Part shown: positions 55,111 through 64,000 of the stretch, piece by piece
Layout of the letters: each line of letters opens with the position of its first letter
Position numbering within the stretch: the first letter of the stretch is position 1
The notes under the pieces: model-generated
The model's input: the letters and a program-made list of their open reading frames with translations, nothing else
Database searches by the model: none
What the model was told of the DNA's origin: nothing
NCBI GenBank assembly: GCA_014584705.1
Contig: JACTMJ010000016.1
Coordinates: 93,055-157,054, forward strand
Direction: 5' to 3'
Source of the DNA: Acidobacteriota bacterium
GTDB lineage: Bacteria; Acidobacteriota; Terriglobia; Bryobacterales; Bryobacteraceae
DNA length: 64,000 nucleotides
Position numbers and translations under genes: made by a program

Positions 55111-55947
55111 CTACTTCCCCGCGAGCGGAGGCGCCTGCACCTGAACCACTTCCGTGACTCCGTCGGCATCGCCCGTAACGGTGAGCCTGGCCTTGCCGGA
55201 GATGAACACGGTATCCCGCTCACCTGCCTTGTACACATTCTTGCCGTCGCTTACACGGATGGCGCCGCGCCAAACGAAAAACAGAGCTTCTCCGTTGGGT
55301 TCCACGCGAGTGCTGATCCGGTCATTTCTCGTCAGTTTGCGATGGAATGCGGCCACCACCGTAGCCCCTTCTTTCGGCCCCACAAACTGCCCGTTCTTCT
55401 CCCGGAAATTCACATACTTCACGGCCCCTGGCGTGATGTCGCCCTGGACAGGCGCGGCATTCGGCTTCGAGGAATCCCGCGCGCCGGTGTATAGGACGAG
55501 ATCCGGCGGATTCTGAAAACTGATCATGACGGCCGGTCCGGTTCCCGCCGTGATCGTCCCGTGAATCTGCCCGGCGGGGACAAATGCGGCCTCGCCCGCT
55601 TTGAACAAGTGCAAACCCGGCCCCTGGCGCAGATTCACTTCCCCTTCCAGCACCAGAATGGTGTCGGTGGAATCGCCGTGCGTGTGTTGCGCGAACTCCG
55701 CGCCGGGTTCGGAAACGGAGAGATTCAGCGTCGTGTTCTTCGCCCCCTGAGCGGGGCTGATAATGCGGCGTGAGGTCACCGTGCCCATCTTGAAGGGCAG
55801 GCTGTCGGCGAAACGAACGACACGGATACCGGGTTTCGAATCGGCGATGGCGGGTATCTGGGCGGAGGCGAGTGGAATCCAAAAATGAATGGTTATTAAC
55901 GATAACAGGAAACTCTGACAAAGAAACTGAAGATTAAACACGATCAT
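55111..55947 (-). CDS. Exported double-cupin protein
   Basis: 278 residues with a signal peptide (LLSLITIHFWIPLASA). It contains two cupin barrels. The first has EFAQHTHGDSTDTILVLEGEVNLRQGPGLHLFKAGEAAFVPAGQIHGTI, with His ligands in QHTHGDSTD and the late QIHG, so it could bind a metal. The second (about 180-275) keeps the barrel pattern (ALFFVWRGAIRVSDG...KAGERDTVFISGKARLTV) without the histidines. The ATG at 55947 starts the signal peptide; an ATG at 56001 would add 18 residues. First gene of the minus-strand catabolic run. The divergent gap 55948-56162 carries no gene. Confidence 0.8.
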   Translation of the reverse strand: MIVFNLQFLCQSFLLSLITIHFWIPLASAQIPAIADSKPGIRVVRFADSLPFKMGTVTSRRIISPAQGAKNTTLNLSVSEPGAEFAQHTHGDSTDTILVLEGEVNLRQGPGLHLFKAGEAAFVPAGQIHGTITAGTGPAVMISFQNPPDLVLYTGARDSSKPNAAPVQGDITPGAVKYVNFREKNGQFVGPKEGATVVAAFHRKLTRNDRISTRVEPNGEALFFVWRGAIRVSDGKNVYKAGERDTVFISGKARLTVTGDADGVTEVVQVQAPPLAGK

Positions 55948-56162
55948 ATCCTCGCCATGCCAGCATATCTCAAATACACACTTTGCGAAACAACCTTGCA
56001 TTTTATTTAAACGACAGTTATCTTTCTTGAAATGGGGTCAGCCGCCGCGAGTTTCGTTACGGGTGCGCCGGATCCCGGCGTCGTTAGCAGTAGCGCGGAA
56101 AACCGTTTCGCACGCTCATGAAGTGCATCCAATTGAACAACCGTTGAGGAGTTGATTTCGAA

Positions 56163-57284
56163 GTGATCAACCGAAGAACCATGCTCGGGCTTCCCTTGGC
56201 AATTGCCGCCACCGGTGCGGCAAAGAGCGCCGGTCGAAAATGGCCTGCGCGCCATATCCCTGTGTACGCGGAAGAAGGTCGATTCGGAGGCTGGCCCGCA
56301 AATTACGGGATCTGGAACTGGGGCGACGAGATCGTCTGCGGTTTCGCCGCCGCGTACTTCATCAAGACGGACCCGGAACGCCATCAGCGGGACCGCAACC
56401 GCCCCAAAGAACCGCGCCTGGCGCGCAGCATGGACGGGGGCGAGACTTGGACCATTGAGAATCCGGCATCCCTCATTCCAACGGAACAGGGCGGCAAAGC
56501 GGCCAGCGTCTTATCCGAGCCGATGGATTTTACGGCCCCCGGCTTTGCCTTCACTCTGCGGCAGAGCGACGCCGTGAAGGGGCATTCGTATTTTTCCTAT
56601 TCCACGGATCGCGCACGCACCTGGCACGGACCCTATGAATTTCCGATGTTCGGCCGCAAGGGAATTGACGGGCGCACCGACTACCAGATTTACGGCAAAC
56701 GCGAAGCGCTCGTCTTCACCACCGCGGCGAAAGAGAACGGCGAGGAGGGAAGGCCCTTCTGCGCGCGCACGACCGACGGCGGCCTCACTTGGAAACTGCA
56801 AGGCTGGATCGGGCCGGAACCAAGAGGCTTCGCAATCATGCCCTCCACGGTGCGTCTGCCTAACGGACGGCTGCTCTGCGCGGTTCGTGAGAAGCAGGAT
56901 GAGGCCACCGACTGGGTGGAACTTTATGCAAGCGACGACCAGGGGCGGCGCTGGCGCAGCCTCTCAAAGCCAATTGCAACCAGCACGGGGAAGAGCGGAA
57001 ATCCTCCTTCCCTCAAACGCCTGCCCGACGGGCGGCTTACACTCACCTCCGGTTACCGCGCCAAGCCGTACGGGATTCACGCGACGATCAGCGAAGACGA
57101 TGGCAAGACCTGGTCTGAGCCGATTGTGTTACGCGATGACGGCGAGGCCTGGGATCTTGGCTACACGCGTGACGCCGTCCGATCGGATGGCAAGATAGTG
57201 ACCGTTTACTACTGGTCTCCCGGGCTCTTCAAAGAGCGCGAGATCGTGGCAACTATTTGGGACCCCGGAAGGCGCAATCCATAG
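56163..57284 (+). CDS. Exported sialidase-fold (BNR/Asp-box) protein
   Basis: 373-residue six-bladed propeller protein. The GTG start at 56163 gives INRRTMLGLPLAIAATGAA, a twin-arginine-like signal. Five Asp-box copies are visible: SMDGGETWTIE, STDRARTWHG, TTDGGLTWKL, SDDQGRRWRSL and SEDDGKTWSEP. Such proteins may be sialidases or other exo-glycosidases; the arginine triad of true sialidases cannot be confirmed by eye. It is the first gene of the plus-strand run that continues with a TonB receptor, consistent with releasing a sugar that is then imported. The ribosome site GAGGAG is eleven bases upstream. Confidence 0.83.
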   Translation: MINRRTMLGLPLAIAATGAAKSAGRKWPARHIPVYAEEGRFGGWPANYGIWNWGDEIVCGFAAAYFIKTDPERHQRDRNRPKEPRLARSMDGGETWTIENPASLIPTEQGGKAASVLSEPMDFTAPGFAFTLRQSDAVKGHSYFSYSTDRARTWHGPYEFPMFGRKGIDGRTDYQIYGKREALVFTTAAKENGEEGRPFCARTTDGGLTWKLQGWIGPEPRGFAIMPSTVRLPNGRLLCAVREKQDEATDWVELYASDDQGRRWRSLSKPIATSTGKSGNPPSLKRLPDGRLTLTSGYRAKPYGIHATISEDDGKTWSEPIVLRDDGEAWDLGYTRDAVRSDGKIVTVYYWSPGLFKEREIVATIWDPGRRNP

Positions 57285-57386
57285 CCGGGAATCAAAGAAC
57301 AATCAATCAGAAGTTTCGTTAAGAGAAGTGGCGCTGCCGGGAGGGTCTTCGAATATCCGCGCAGCGACCCAAGAATCGAGGGTAAG

Positions 57387-60300
57387 ATGAGTTTGAAATC
57401 TCCCATTCCAATCAAAGCGATCGCGGCCGTATTGTTGCTTTGCGGCATCGCTCTCGCACAGAACGTCTATGGCGTCCTAAGCGGACGCGTTCTAGATCCA
57501 TCGGGCGCTTCCGTGCCCGGCGCCACCGTGATTGCGGTGAACTCCGGAACGAATGCCCGCAGCACCGCCACCAGCAGTTCGGACGGCAACTACACCTTCC
57601 CCGCCCTGCCGGTGGGCATCTACGAACTCACGGTGGAAGCACCGGGATTCCAGCAGTTCGCCGTGCGGAACATCCGCCTGCAGGTGAACGAGAACATTCG
57701 CGTCGACGCGCCGCTCAAGGTGGGCACGGCATCTGAAACCGTCACGGTGGAAGCGGACGCCGTGGTGGTCGATACCGTCTCTCCCACGCTCAAGGCTGTC
57801 GTGGACGAGAAGCGCATTGAAGAGCTGCCGCTCAATGGCCGCAATGCGACGCAACTCATGCGGCTCATCGTCGGCACTGTCACCGACCGTCGAGCCGACA
57901 CCACCTCCGGCACCACCTACCCCGGCGTCACGGCGGTATCCGTCAACGGAGGCCGCTCCAACACAACCAACTTCATGCTGGACGGTTCGCAGAACAACGA
58001 CCACTACACGAACGTCCCGAACCCGATGCCCAACCCCGACGCGCTCCAGGAATTCAGCGTACAGACGAACTCCTTTAGCGCGGAGTTTGGCCGCCAGTCC
58101 GGCGGTATCGTCAACGCGGTCACCAAGTCCGGCACGAATGAACTGCATGGCAGTGCGTTCTGGTTCGTCCGCAACAATGCGATGAACTCGACCCCCTATT
58201 TCGGTGCGGTCGGCCCGAATGGCAAGAGAAAAGATGACGGACTCAAGCGCAACCAGTATGGCGCCACCGTAGGAGGACCCATCTTTGTTCCTAAGTTCTA
58301 CGACGGACGCAACAAGACGTTTTTCTTCTTCTCCTGGCAAGGCACGGTGCAGCGCCAGACTCCGCCATCTGTGGGGAGAGTCGTTCCCACTGCGGCACAG
58401 CGAGCCGGCAATTTCTCCAATCTATCGAAGACGCTGAAGAACCCCGCCGGCGGGACTTTCGTGAACAACCAGATCCCTTCCTCCATGTTTAGCCCGATCT
58501 CGCAGGAGATCCTGAAGTACATTCCTCTGCCCACATCGGGAAATTCCATCACGACGTCGGCGGCGAACAACTTCGAAGACGACCAGTTCCTCGTCCGCAT
58601 CGATCATCAGATTTCGCAGAACAACCGCCTCACCGGCCGTTACTGGGATAGCTACGCGGAGACGCCGGCCATCCTCACGTCAAATAACTACCTGGAGCAG
58701 ACCACCGGACGCACCTGGCTCAACCGCAGCATTAACCTCACGGATACGCACACTTTCGGCGCTACGGTAATGAACCAGTTCATGTTCGCCTTCACGCGCA
58801 TGGATGGCCACAACGCTCCCCTGCTTCCAGCGGCGAGCATCGCATCGTTCGGCTCCAATCTTTACAACGACGACAAGCCGCAATGGCACGTGACGGTGGA
58901 GGGGTACTTCGGCACTCTCAACACCGGCGACACCAATATCTTCCTCCGCGACGAATACACGTTCACCGACACCGTTCGCGTTACCACCGGGCGGCATTCG
59001 TTTGCATTCGGCGGCGAAGTGGGCCACGGCATTGGCGACGTTCGGAACAACTTCCGCGCCAACGGACAGTGGAACTTCAACGGTTCCGCGCCGTTCACCG
59101 GGGATTCCCTCGCCGATTTCATGCTGGGCCGCTTCAACAGATTGGTGCAGGGCATCGGGGAATACCGCGACACGCGGTTTGACCGCTACGCGCTCTTCGC
59201 TCAGGACGAGTGGAAGATGGCCCGCAACTTCACGCTCAACCTGGGCCTGCGCTGGGAACCGTTCCTTCCTTACTCTGATCTGGAAAACCGCCTTGCCGTG
59301 TGGCGGCCGGGCGAGCGCTCCACGCGTTACCCCAATGCCCCGCTTGGCATCCGCTATGCCGGCGAGGAGGATCTCCCCGCCAATGCGATCGAGAGCCGCC
59401 TGGGTTATCTCGCGCCTCGCGTTGGTTTCGCATGGGACGTCTTTGGCGATGGCAGAACCGCTCTGCGCGGAGGCTATGGCATCTTCTACGACCAGATGAA
59501 CACCATCGCCTTGAATAACCAGGCCAACCAGGCCCCCTTCGGCACGGTGGTCACTACCTTCGGGAATGCGAACAACAGCTTCGCAAACCCGTACGCGGGG
59601 ATCACAAATCCGTTCCCTGCCTCTCTCAACCCCGGCTCGAACGCGGTCTTCCCGAACTACAGCAGCCACCAGCCTTATGTGGCAGACTTCCAGGGACCGT
59701 ACGTGCAGAACTGGAACCTCACCCTGGAGCGCCAGGTAGGTTTGGGTTTTGTCGGCCGCGCCTCTTACGCCGCATCAAAGGGCACGCGTCTGGGTGTGGT
59801 TCGTGAAGGGAATGCCGCGATTTATGCGCCAGGAGCCACTACGGCAACGACGAACCAACGGCGGCCGTACGCGCCCTCGCTCGGCAACCTCAGTCTGATC
59901 GAGCCCGTTTCGAACTCCACCTATCATGCCCTGCAGTTGACGGCGGACCGCCGCTTCGCCACGGGCTTCACGTTGCTCGTGAACTACCAGTGGTCCAAGG
60001 CGATCGACGATGCTTCCGCCACCAAGCTCACGGGCCAGGCTCGCACGAACCCGTACGACGCTCGCTTTGACAAAGGCCCCGCGAACTTCGACAAGACGCA
60101 CGTGTTCAATCTCTCCGGACTATACGAATTGCCTTTCCGCGTGAACAATCCCGCGAAATGGTTGATCAATGGCTGGAGCTTGAACGCGATCGCTTCCTTG
60201 TCGAGCGGCGCGCCCTTTACCGTAGTGAGCGGCGTCGACAACGCCCGCACCGGCACCGGTGGCCAGCGCGCGGATCTCGTGGGTAATCCCATTCTTGGAG

Positions 60301-60617
60301 ATGACCGTCCGCGCGGAGAGCAGATTGCTCAGTACCTCAGCAAAGCAGCCTTTTCTCCGAACGCATTGGGCACCTTTGGTAATCTGGGCCGGAACACCTT
60401 CCGCGATCCCGGTTATGCCAGCTGGGACTTTGGACTCTTCAAGCGATTCGCGCTGCGCGAAAACATCGGGCTGACCTATCGCTTTGAAGCATTCAACGCG
60501 TTCAACCGTCCCAACCTGAATGGGCCGACTGCAACGCAGAACAACGCCAACTTCATGAAGATCACCAGTGCGCAAGACACTCGGATTCTTCAGATGGCCC
60601 TCCGGCTAACTTGGTAA
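57387..60617 (+). CDS. TonB-dependent receptor with carboxypeptidase-regulatory domain (Oar-like)
   Basis: 1076-residue outer-membrane protein. Signal peptide (VLLLCGIALAQ), then a carboxypeptidase-regulatory-like domain (about 30-110: GVLSGRVLDPSGASVPGATVIAV...PVGIYELTVEAPGFQQF), a plug domain (about 125-250: EELPLNGRNATQLMRLI, VNGGRSNTTNFMLDG) and a long beta-barrel ending in LQMALRLTW, with the aromatic last residue typical of barrel proteins. This layout is the expanded Oar-like group of Solibacter. It should take up a large or oligomeric ligand, presumably carbohydrate given its neighbours. Followed by a strong terminator-like hairpin. Confidence 0.95.
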   Translation: MSLKSPIPIKAIAAVLLLCGIALAQNVYGVLSGRVLDPSGASVPGATVIAVNSGTNARSTATSSSDGNYTFPALPVGIYELTVEAPGFQQFAVRNIRLQVNENIRVDAPLKVGTASETVTVEADAVVVDTVSPTLKAVVDEKRIEELPLNGRNATQLMRLIVGTVTDRRADTTSGTTYPGVTAVSVNGGRSNTTNFMLDGSQNNDHYTNVPNPMPNPDALQEFSVQTNSFSAEFGRQSGGIVNAVTKSGTNELHGSAFWFVRNNAMNSTPYFGAVGPNGKRKDDGLKRNQYGATVGGPIFVPKFYDGRNKTFFFFSWQGTVQRQTPPSVGRVVPTAAQRAGNFSNLSKTLKNPAGGTFVNNQIPSSMFSPISQEILKYIPLPTSGNSITTSAANNFEDDQFLVRIDHQISQNNRLTGRYWDSYAETPAILTSNNYLEQTTGRTWLNRSINLTDTHTFGATVMNQFMFAFTRMDGHNAPLLPAASIASFGSNLYNDDKPQWHVTVEGYFGTLNTGDTNIFLRDEYTFTDTVRVTTGRHSFAFGGEVGHGIGDVRNNFRANGQWNFNGSAPFTGDSLADFMLGRFNRLVQGIGEYRDTRFDRYALFAQDEWKMARNFTLNLGLRWEPFLPYSDLENRLAVWRPGERSTRYPNAPLGIRYAGEEDLPANAIESRLGYLAPRVGFAWDVFGDGRTALRGGYGIFYDQMNTIALNNQANQAPFGTVVTTFGNANNSFANPYAGITNPFPASLNPGSNAVFPNYSSHQPYVADFQGPYVQNWNLTLERQVGLGFVGRASYAASKGTRLGVVREGNAAIYAPGATTATTNQRRPYAPSLGNLSLIEPVSNSTYHALQLTADRRFATGFTLLVNYQWSKAIDDASATKLTGQARTNPYDARFDKGPANFDKTHVFNLSGLYELPFRVNNPAKWLINGWSLNAIASLSSGAPFTVVSGVDNARTGTGGQRADLVGNPILGDDRPRGEQIAQYLSKAAFSPNALGTFGNLGRNTFRDPGYASWDFGLFKRFALRENIGLTYRFEAFNAFNRPNLNGPTATQNNANFMKITSAQDTRILQMALRLTW

Positions 60618-60622
60618 AGTGA

Positions 60623-60671
60623 TGCATGCGGGCCGCCGTGCCGCCTCGCGCGATGCGGCGGCCCGCATGCA
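60623..60671 (+). terminator. 16-bp perfect inverted repeat after the TonB receptor gene
   Basis: TGCATGCGGGCCGCCG (60623-60638) pairs exactly with 60656-60671 across a 17-base loop, six bases after the stop codon, followed by GGATTTTCG. Likely terminator or transcript-stabilising hairpin that lowers expression of the genes behind it relative to the receptor. Confidence 0.7.
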
Positions 60672-60734
60672 GGATTTTCGCTGAAATCCCGCACGCCGCA
60701 CCCCAAACTCAGGGAAGATCAGAAGGAGTCACCA

Positions 60735-61781
60735 ATGAAGCGTAGAGATTTTCTGGCGGCCGCTTCCGCCATGCCTGCCTTGGCCGGGCAGCGAAGCGGA
60801 CGCATTCGGGTTGCCCTGTGGGGGACGGAACACAGTCACACCACCGGCAAGCTCAAGGCGCTGCGCGATTCTCCGGATTACGAAGTAGTTGGTGTCTGCG
60901 AACCGGACGCGGCCCTCCGCGCCAAAGCGGAAAAGAACCCGCTTTTTGCCGGGCTGCGCTGGATGAGCGAAAGCGAAACGCTGAGCGACGGAAGCATTCC
61001 CCTGGTTGTTGTGGAATGCAGCGTTTGGGATGCGATTCCCATGGGAAGCAAGGTCATCGCGGCAGGCAAACACCTGCACATTGAAAAGCCCGTGGGCAAC
61101 GATTGGCCCTCCTACAAAGCAATGGTGGAGCAGGCGCGCGCGAAGAAACTTCTTTTTCAGTCCGGCTACGTCTGGCGTCACCACGCGGGAGTGAATGCCG
61201 CGCTTGAAGCCGCGCGGAAAGGTTGGTTGGGTGACATCATGCAAGTGCGCGGCACGATGAACGCGGATCGCGATGCCCCGCAGCGCGCAGTCGAAGCCAA
61301 ATACAAGGGCGGCGGATTGTTCGAACTCGGCGGCCACGTGATTGACCGGATGGTGGACCTTCTCGGCCGCCCGAAGCACGTCCACTCCGCGGTTCGCCAC
61401 CATTCCAGCATCGGGGACAATCTCAACGACAACGGAATGGCGTTCTTTGAGTTTGATCGCACATTGGCGGTGCTTTCGCAGACGGACAACCAGGCCGGCT
61501 CGGGCGACCATCGTTCCTTCGAAATTATCGGCTCCGACGGCACCTTCGTCGTCTGGCCCGAAGCCAACCCGCCGCGCATGCGCGTATTCCTGCGCAAGCC
61601 TCAGGGAAATTACAAAGCCGGCTGGCAGGAGCTGACGCTACCACCGCAACCTCGCTTTGTAGGCGACTTCGCCGAGTTGGCCCGGGCGCTGAAATCCGGG
61701 CAGCCGCTGAAGCTCTCCTACGACCACGAACTCACTCTTCACGAAACCTTGCTGCGCGCCGCCGGGGAGATCCAGGGATGA
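60735..61781 (+). CDS. Gfo/Idh/MocA-family oxidoreductase, exported type (copy B)
   Basis: 348 residues. The start KRRDFLAAASAMPALAG is a twin-arginine-like signal. The Rossmann part is unusual, RVALWGTEHSHTTGKLKAL with a WG-x-EHSH sequence in place of the classical GxGxxG, followed by VVGVCEPDAALRAKAEK and AGKHLHIEKPVGNDW (EKP motif). The C-terminal sandwich has GGGLFELGGHVIDRMVDLLG. It is less like the other two copies in this locus. RBS AGAAGGAG directly upstream. Its stop codon overlaps the start of the next gene (ATGA). Confidence 0.88.
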   Translation: MKRRDFLAAASAMPALAGQRSGRIRVALWGTEHSHTTGKLKALRDSPDYEVVGVCEPDAALRAKAEKNPLFAGLRWMSESETLSDGSIPLVVVECSVWDAIPMGSKVIAAGKHLHIEKPVGNDWPSYKAMVEQARAKKLLFQSGYVWRHHAGVNAALEAARKGWLGDIMQVRGTMNADRDAPQRAVEAKYKGGGLFELGGHVIDRMVDLLGRPKHVHSAVRHHSSIGDNLNDNGMAFFEFDRTLAVLSQTDNQAGSGDHRSFEIIGSDGTFVVWPEANPPRMRVFLRKPQGNYKAGWQELTLPPQPRFVGDFAELARALKSGQPLKLSYDHELTLHETLLRAAGEIQG

Positions 61782-62899
61782 GCGCCCCACTCACTCGGCG
61801 CGCGGCACTGAAGTCCGCGGCGATCCTGCCTGCCGCCGCATTGCGCTCCGGCGCTGCGGATTCCCCGGTCACCGTGGGCTTGATCGGTTCCGGCAGCCGC
61901 GGAAGCTCCGTGGCCGAAGCGATGGCCAAGAACACACCCGCCCGGTTCACTGCCTTCTGCGATCTGGTGGATACTCGCATGGCCAGGGCCGCCAGCCGCA
62001 CTGGCAGTGAGAAGCCGGCTTTTTACAACGACTATCGGCGTCTGCTCGAAAGCAACGTGGATGCCGTGATCATTGCCACGCCCGTCTATCTGCATCCAGA
62101 GCATTTTGAGGCCGCGGTGAAGGCAGGCAAGCACATTTACATCGAGAAGCCGGCGGGCATCGATGTGGAAGGGTGCAAACGCATCATTCGGGCAGCGGAT
62201 TCAGCAGACCGGAAGTTCAATATCATGTTCGGCTTTCAGCGCCGCTACGCCCCACCGTACCGCAGGGCGTACGAAGCCGTGGCGTCCGGCGCAATCGGAC
62301 CCATCCAACTTGCGCTCGCCCGCTTCCTCAAGAGCGAAGGCGCCGCGGCACAAGCGCGGCGAACTCCGTTAACCGAAAAGGAAAAACTGCAGAACTGGTA
62401 TGTGTGGAGGCAGTATTCGGGCGATCTGATTGTCGAGAACAACATCCATTCGATCGATATCCTGAACTGGTTCCTCGGCGGCAATCCGGTCAGTGCAATC
62501 GGCACCGGCGGGACGCGGACTCCCGGGGAAGGCGACACGCGCGATCACAATCTCGTCGTATTCACCTACGCCGACGGCACAAAGGCTCAGCTCAGCGGCG
62601 CAACCATCGCTCCGCCCGGTTACCGCGAGGTCTCCGAGCAGTTTTTCGGCGCGAAGGCGATGATTGAGACCTCGGAAAACCAGATCCGCTACCGCTACTC
62701 CTCGGTGAACGAAAAGGTAGAGAAGATGCCGCGAAACATGACGATCGATGCAGTGGAAGAGTTCGTCAAACGAATCGCGGAGAAGCGTCCGGAGAACACG
62801 GCCATTCGTGGCGCGGAGAGTACGCTCACCGCGATTCTGGGCCGAATGTCGATGGACCTGCGGCGCGAAGTCACCTGGGACGAAATGATGAAGGGTTAG
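61778..62899 (+). CDS. Gfo/Idh/MocA-family oxidoreductase, exported type (copy C)
   Basis: 373 residues. A Tat-like start (LTRRAALKSAAILPAAAL) precedes the Rossmann motif VGLIGSGSRGSSVAEAM and the EKP block AGKHIYIEKPAGIDVEGCKRI. The segment RKFNIMFGFQRRY and the ending REVTWDEMMKG match the copy at 53859-54980 closely, as does the total length, so these are duplicates flanking the locus. The 4-bp overlap with the preceding gene and 5-bp gap to the next gene show one operon. Confidence 0.9.
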   Translation: MSAPLTRRAALKSAAILPAAALRSGAADSPVTVGLIGSGSRGSSVAEAMAKNTPARFTAFCDLVDTRMARAASRTGSEKPAFYNDYRRLLESNVDAVIIATPVYLHPEHFEAAVKAGKHIYIEKPAGIDVEGCKRIIRAADSADRKFNIMFGFQRRYAPPYRRAYEAVASGAIGPIQLALARFLKSEGAAAQARRTPLTEKEKLQNWYVWRQYSGDLIVENNIHSIDILNWFLGGNPVSAIGTGGTRTPGEGDTRDHNLVVFTYADGTKAQLSGATIAPPGYREVSEQFFGAKAMIETSENQIRYRYSSVNEKVEKMPRNMTIDAVEEFVKRIAEKRPENTAIRGAESTLTAILGRMSMDLRREVTWDEMMKG

Positions 62900-62904
62900 T
62901 CGGA

Positions 62905-63837
62905 ATGCCCCGGAAGTTACTCACCAATCTCACACGGCGGGATGCACTCGGCTCCGCGCTGATTGCCGGGCTTGCCTCGCCGGCAGCGGCGGCGAAGCCG
63001 AACACCGGCCCGAACCTGTCTATCCGAGTGGAACCGCTCTTCCCCGGCTTGAGCCTTCCCGCGCAACTCGAGCGCACGGCCGCGGCTGGATACCGGGGCT
63101 TCGAGTTTGGAGAATGGCGCGCGCAGGATGCCGCTGCCATTACGAAGCTCAAGAACCGCCTGGGGCTCACGTGTGTTTGTCTGGTCGGAAATCGCAGCGT
63201 CAACCCCATCGGCATGGGGCTATGCGATCCCAGGGAGCGGGAAGGGTTTTTGGCGGAGATTCAAGCTTCCATTGAAGCGGCGAAGCGATTCGAGAGCGAT
63301 AAGCTCGTGGTTCTCAGCGGTTTCAAGGTGAAGCATCTCTCCCGCACTCAGCAGCACGCGAGCATCGTGGAAGGTCTCAAGCGCGCGGCCGAGCTGGCTT
63401 CGCGCGCCAGTATCACTCTGATAGTCGAACCGATCAATACGCTCGCGAAGGTCGAGCCGCTTAATCCGACCGGCAACAACCACGCCGACTATTTCCTTGA
63501 CCGGCCGCGTGAAGCCGTCGAGATCATGCGCGAGGTGGATTCCCCCTACGTCCGGATCCTCTACGATCTCTATCACGCACAAATTATGGAGGGGAACCTC
63601 ATCGAGACCATCCGCGAGCATCATTCCCTGATCGCGCATATCCACGTGGGCGACGTCCCGGGACGTCATGAACCGGGTACGGGCGAGATCCATTTTGCGA
63701 ACGTATTCCGGGCGCTCGCCGAAGTGGGCTACGAAGGCTTCATCGGCATGGAGTACATTCCCAGCATCGACGCAATGCAAACCCTGGCCGCCGCGAAGGC
63801 CATGGCGGAAACCGCCTACATCGCCACTAAAGCCTGA
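62905..63837 (+). CDS. Hydroxypyruvate-isomerase-like TIM-barrel protein, exported type
   Basis: 310 residues with a Tat-like start (NLTRRDALGSALIAGLASPAAA) and the xylose-isomerase-like/Hyi fold: LSLPAQLERTAAAGYRGFEFGEW, then LIVEPINTL (metal Glu), VRILYDLYHAQIMEGNL (metal Asp and His), IAHIHVGDVPGRHEPGTGEIHF, and GYEGFIGMEYIP with the final Glu. The metal site is complete. Probably isomerises a keto-sugar or sugar acid. Starts 5 bp after copy C and shares its operon; the only further ribosome site is the GGA just before the ATG. Last gene of the plus-strand catabolic run. Confidence 0.88.
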   Translation: MPRKLLTNLTRRDALGSALIAGLASPAAAAKPNTGPNLSIRVEPLFPGLSLPAQLERTAAAGYRGFEFGEWRAQDAAAITKLKNRLGLTCVCLVGNRSVNPIGMGLCDPREREGFLAEIQASIEAAKRFESDKLVVLSGFKVKHLSRTQQHASIVEGLKRAAELASRASITLIVEPINTLAKVEPLNPTGNNHADYFLDRPREAVEIMREVDSPYVRILYDLYHAQIMEGNLIETIREHHSLIAHIHVGDVPGRHEPGTGEIHFANVFRALAEVGYEGFIGMEYIPSIDAMQTLAAAKAMAETAYIATKA

Positions 63838-63906
63838 GGAAGCATCCCCGCTCCATCGCCGCGTGGGGACGCCGTAGCAGACTCACATGCCCTTTCCCGC
63901 AAACGC

Positions 63907-63935
63907 AAAAAGCCCGCCGGAGTGGCGGGCTTTTT
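63907..63935. terminator. Bidirectional rho-independent terminator
   Basis: AAAAAGCCCGCC (63907-63918) pairs with GGCGGGCTTTTT (63924-63935) across a five-base loop. It gives a T run on both strands and so can end both the catabolic operon and the minus-strand rRNA operon. Confidence 0.93.
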
Positions 63936-63965
63936 GGTATGCCGGTTGGGGCATGAAGAATAATT

Positions 63966-64000
63966 GGGCGACTTCCTACTCTCCCACACACTTGCGCATG
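63966..64000 (-). rRNA. rrf: 5S rRNA, 3' end, rest outside window
   Basis: The minus strand reads TGCGCAAGTGTGTGGGAGAG then TAGGAAGTCGCCC, the conserved 3' end of bacterial 5S rRNA (TGGGAGAGTAGG...CG). Only about 35 of about 117 bases are inside the window. A terminator lies 30 bp after its end, so an rRNA operon is expected to continue past the right edge. Confidence 0.85.

Overview
The window looks like the chromosome of an acidobacterium of the Bryobacter/Solibacter type. It is GC-rich, and it carries a PSD1-type (DUF1549/DUF1553) cytochrome with a DUF1501 partner, a VWFA-related secreted protein, a giant NHL/BACON protein with the Solibacter-type C-terminal domain, Oar-like TonB receptors with a carboxypeptidase-regulatory domain, and many Tat-exported oxidoreductases. 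This placement is inferred from protein families, not from a marker-gene search. No plasmid, prophage, insertion sequence, tRNA or CRISPR signature was seen. The right edge cuts into a 5S rRNA gene on the minus strand.

Layout. 1-3495: RND efflux permease (partial) and its lipoprotein adaptor. 3715-8685: DUF1501 protein and PSD1 cytochrome operon. 8846-13302: metallophosphoesterase, FmdB zinc ribbon, an S41 protease homologue without its catalytic dyad, and TrpB2. 13495-17367: beta-helix protein, methyltransferase and glycosyltransferase. 17620-24470: EF-G paralogue, universal stress protein and a very divergent pyruvate:ferredoxin oxidoreductase-like protein. 24691-26571: GT-C-type membrane protein.

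26712-33823 is the most interesting part: a compact regulatory island with a second universal stress protein, a DksA/TraR-like protein, an Rnk/GreA-like protein, a DUF302 protein, a small membrane protein, a histidine kinase, a sigma-54-dependent response regulator, a receiver domain without its phosphorylation residues, a helical protein and a zinc ribbon. Good -24/-12 (sigma-54) promoter sequences stand in front of five of its transcription units, three of them with almost the same spacer. The island therefore looks like a self-contained sigma-54 regulon encoded beside its own activator.

34053-48987 holds a matrixin-like secreted protease with a coupled secreted protein, threonine synthase, a metal-site-less amidohydrolase, a DUF1080 protein, endonuclease III, a methyltransferase, a VWA protein, the 1476-residue NHL/BACON protein and a phosphohexomutase. 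49065-51737 is aconitase. 51852-63837 is a carbohydrate-type catabolic locus: IclR regulator, DapA/NanA-family lyase, three Gfo/Idh/MocA oxidoreductases, a cupin, a sialidase-fold protein, a TonB receptor and a hydroxypyruvate-isomerase-like protein, arranged as two divergent runs.

A second theme is loss of catalytic residues. The S41 protease, the amidohydrolase, the VWA protein, the receiver protein and the PFOR-like protein all keep their fold and reading frame but lack the signature residues of their families.
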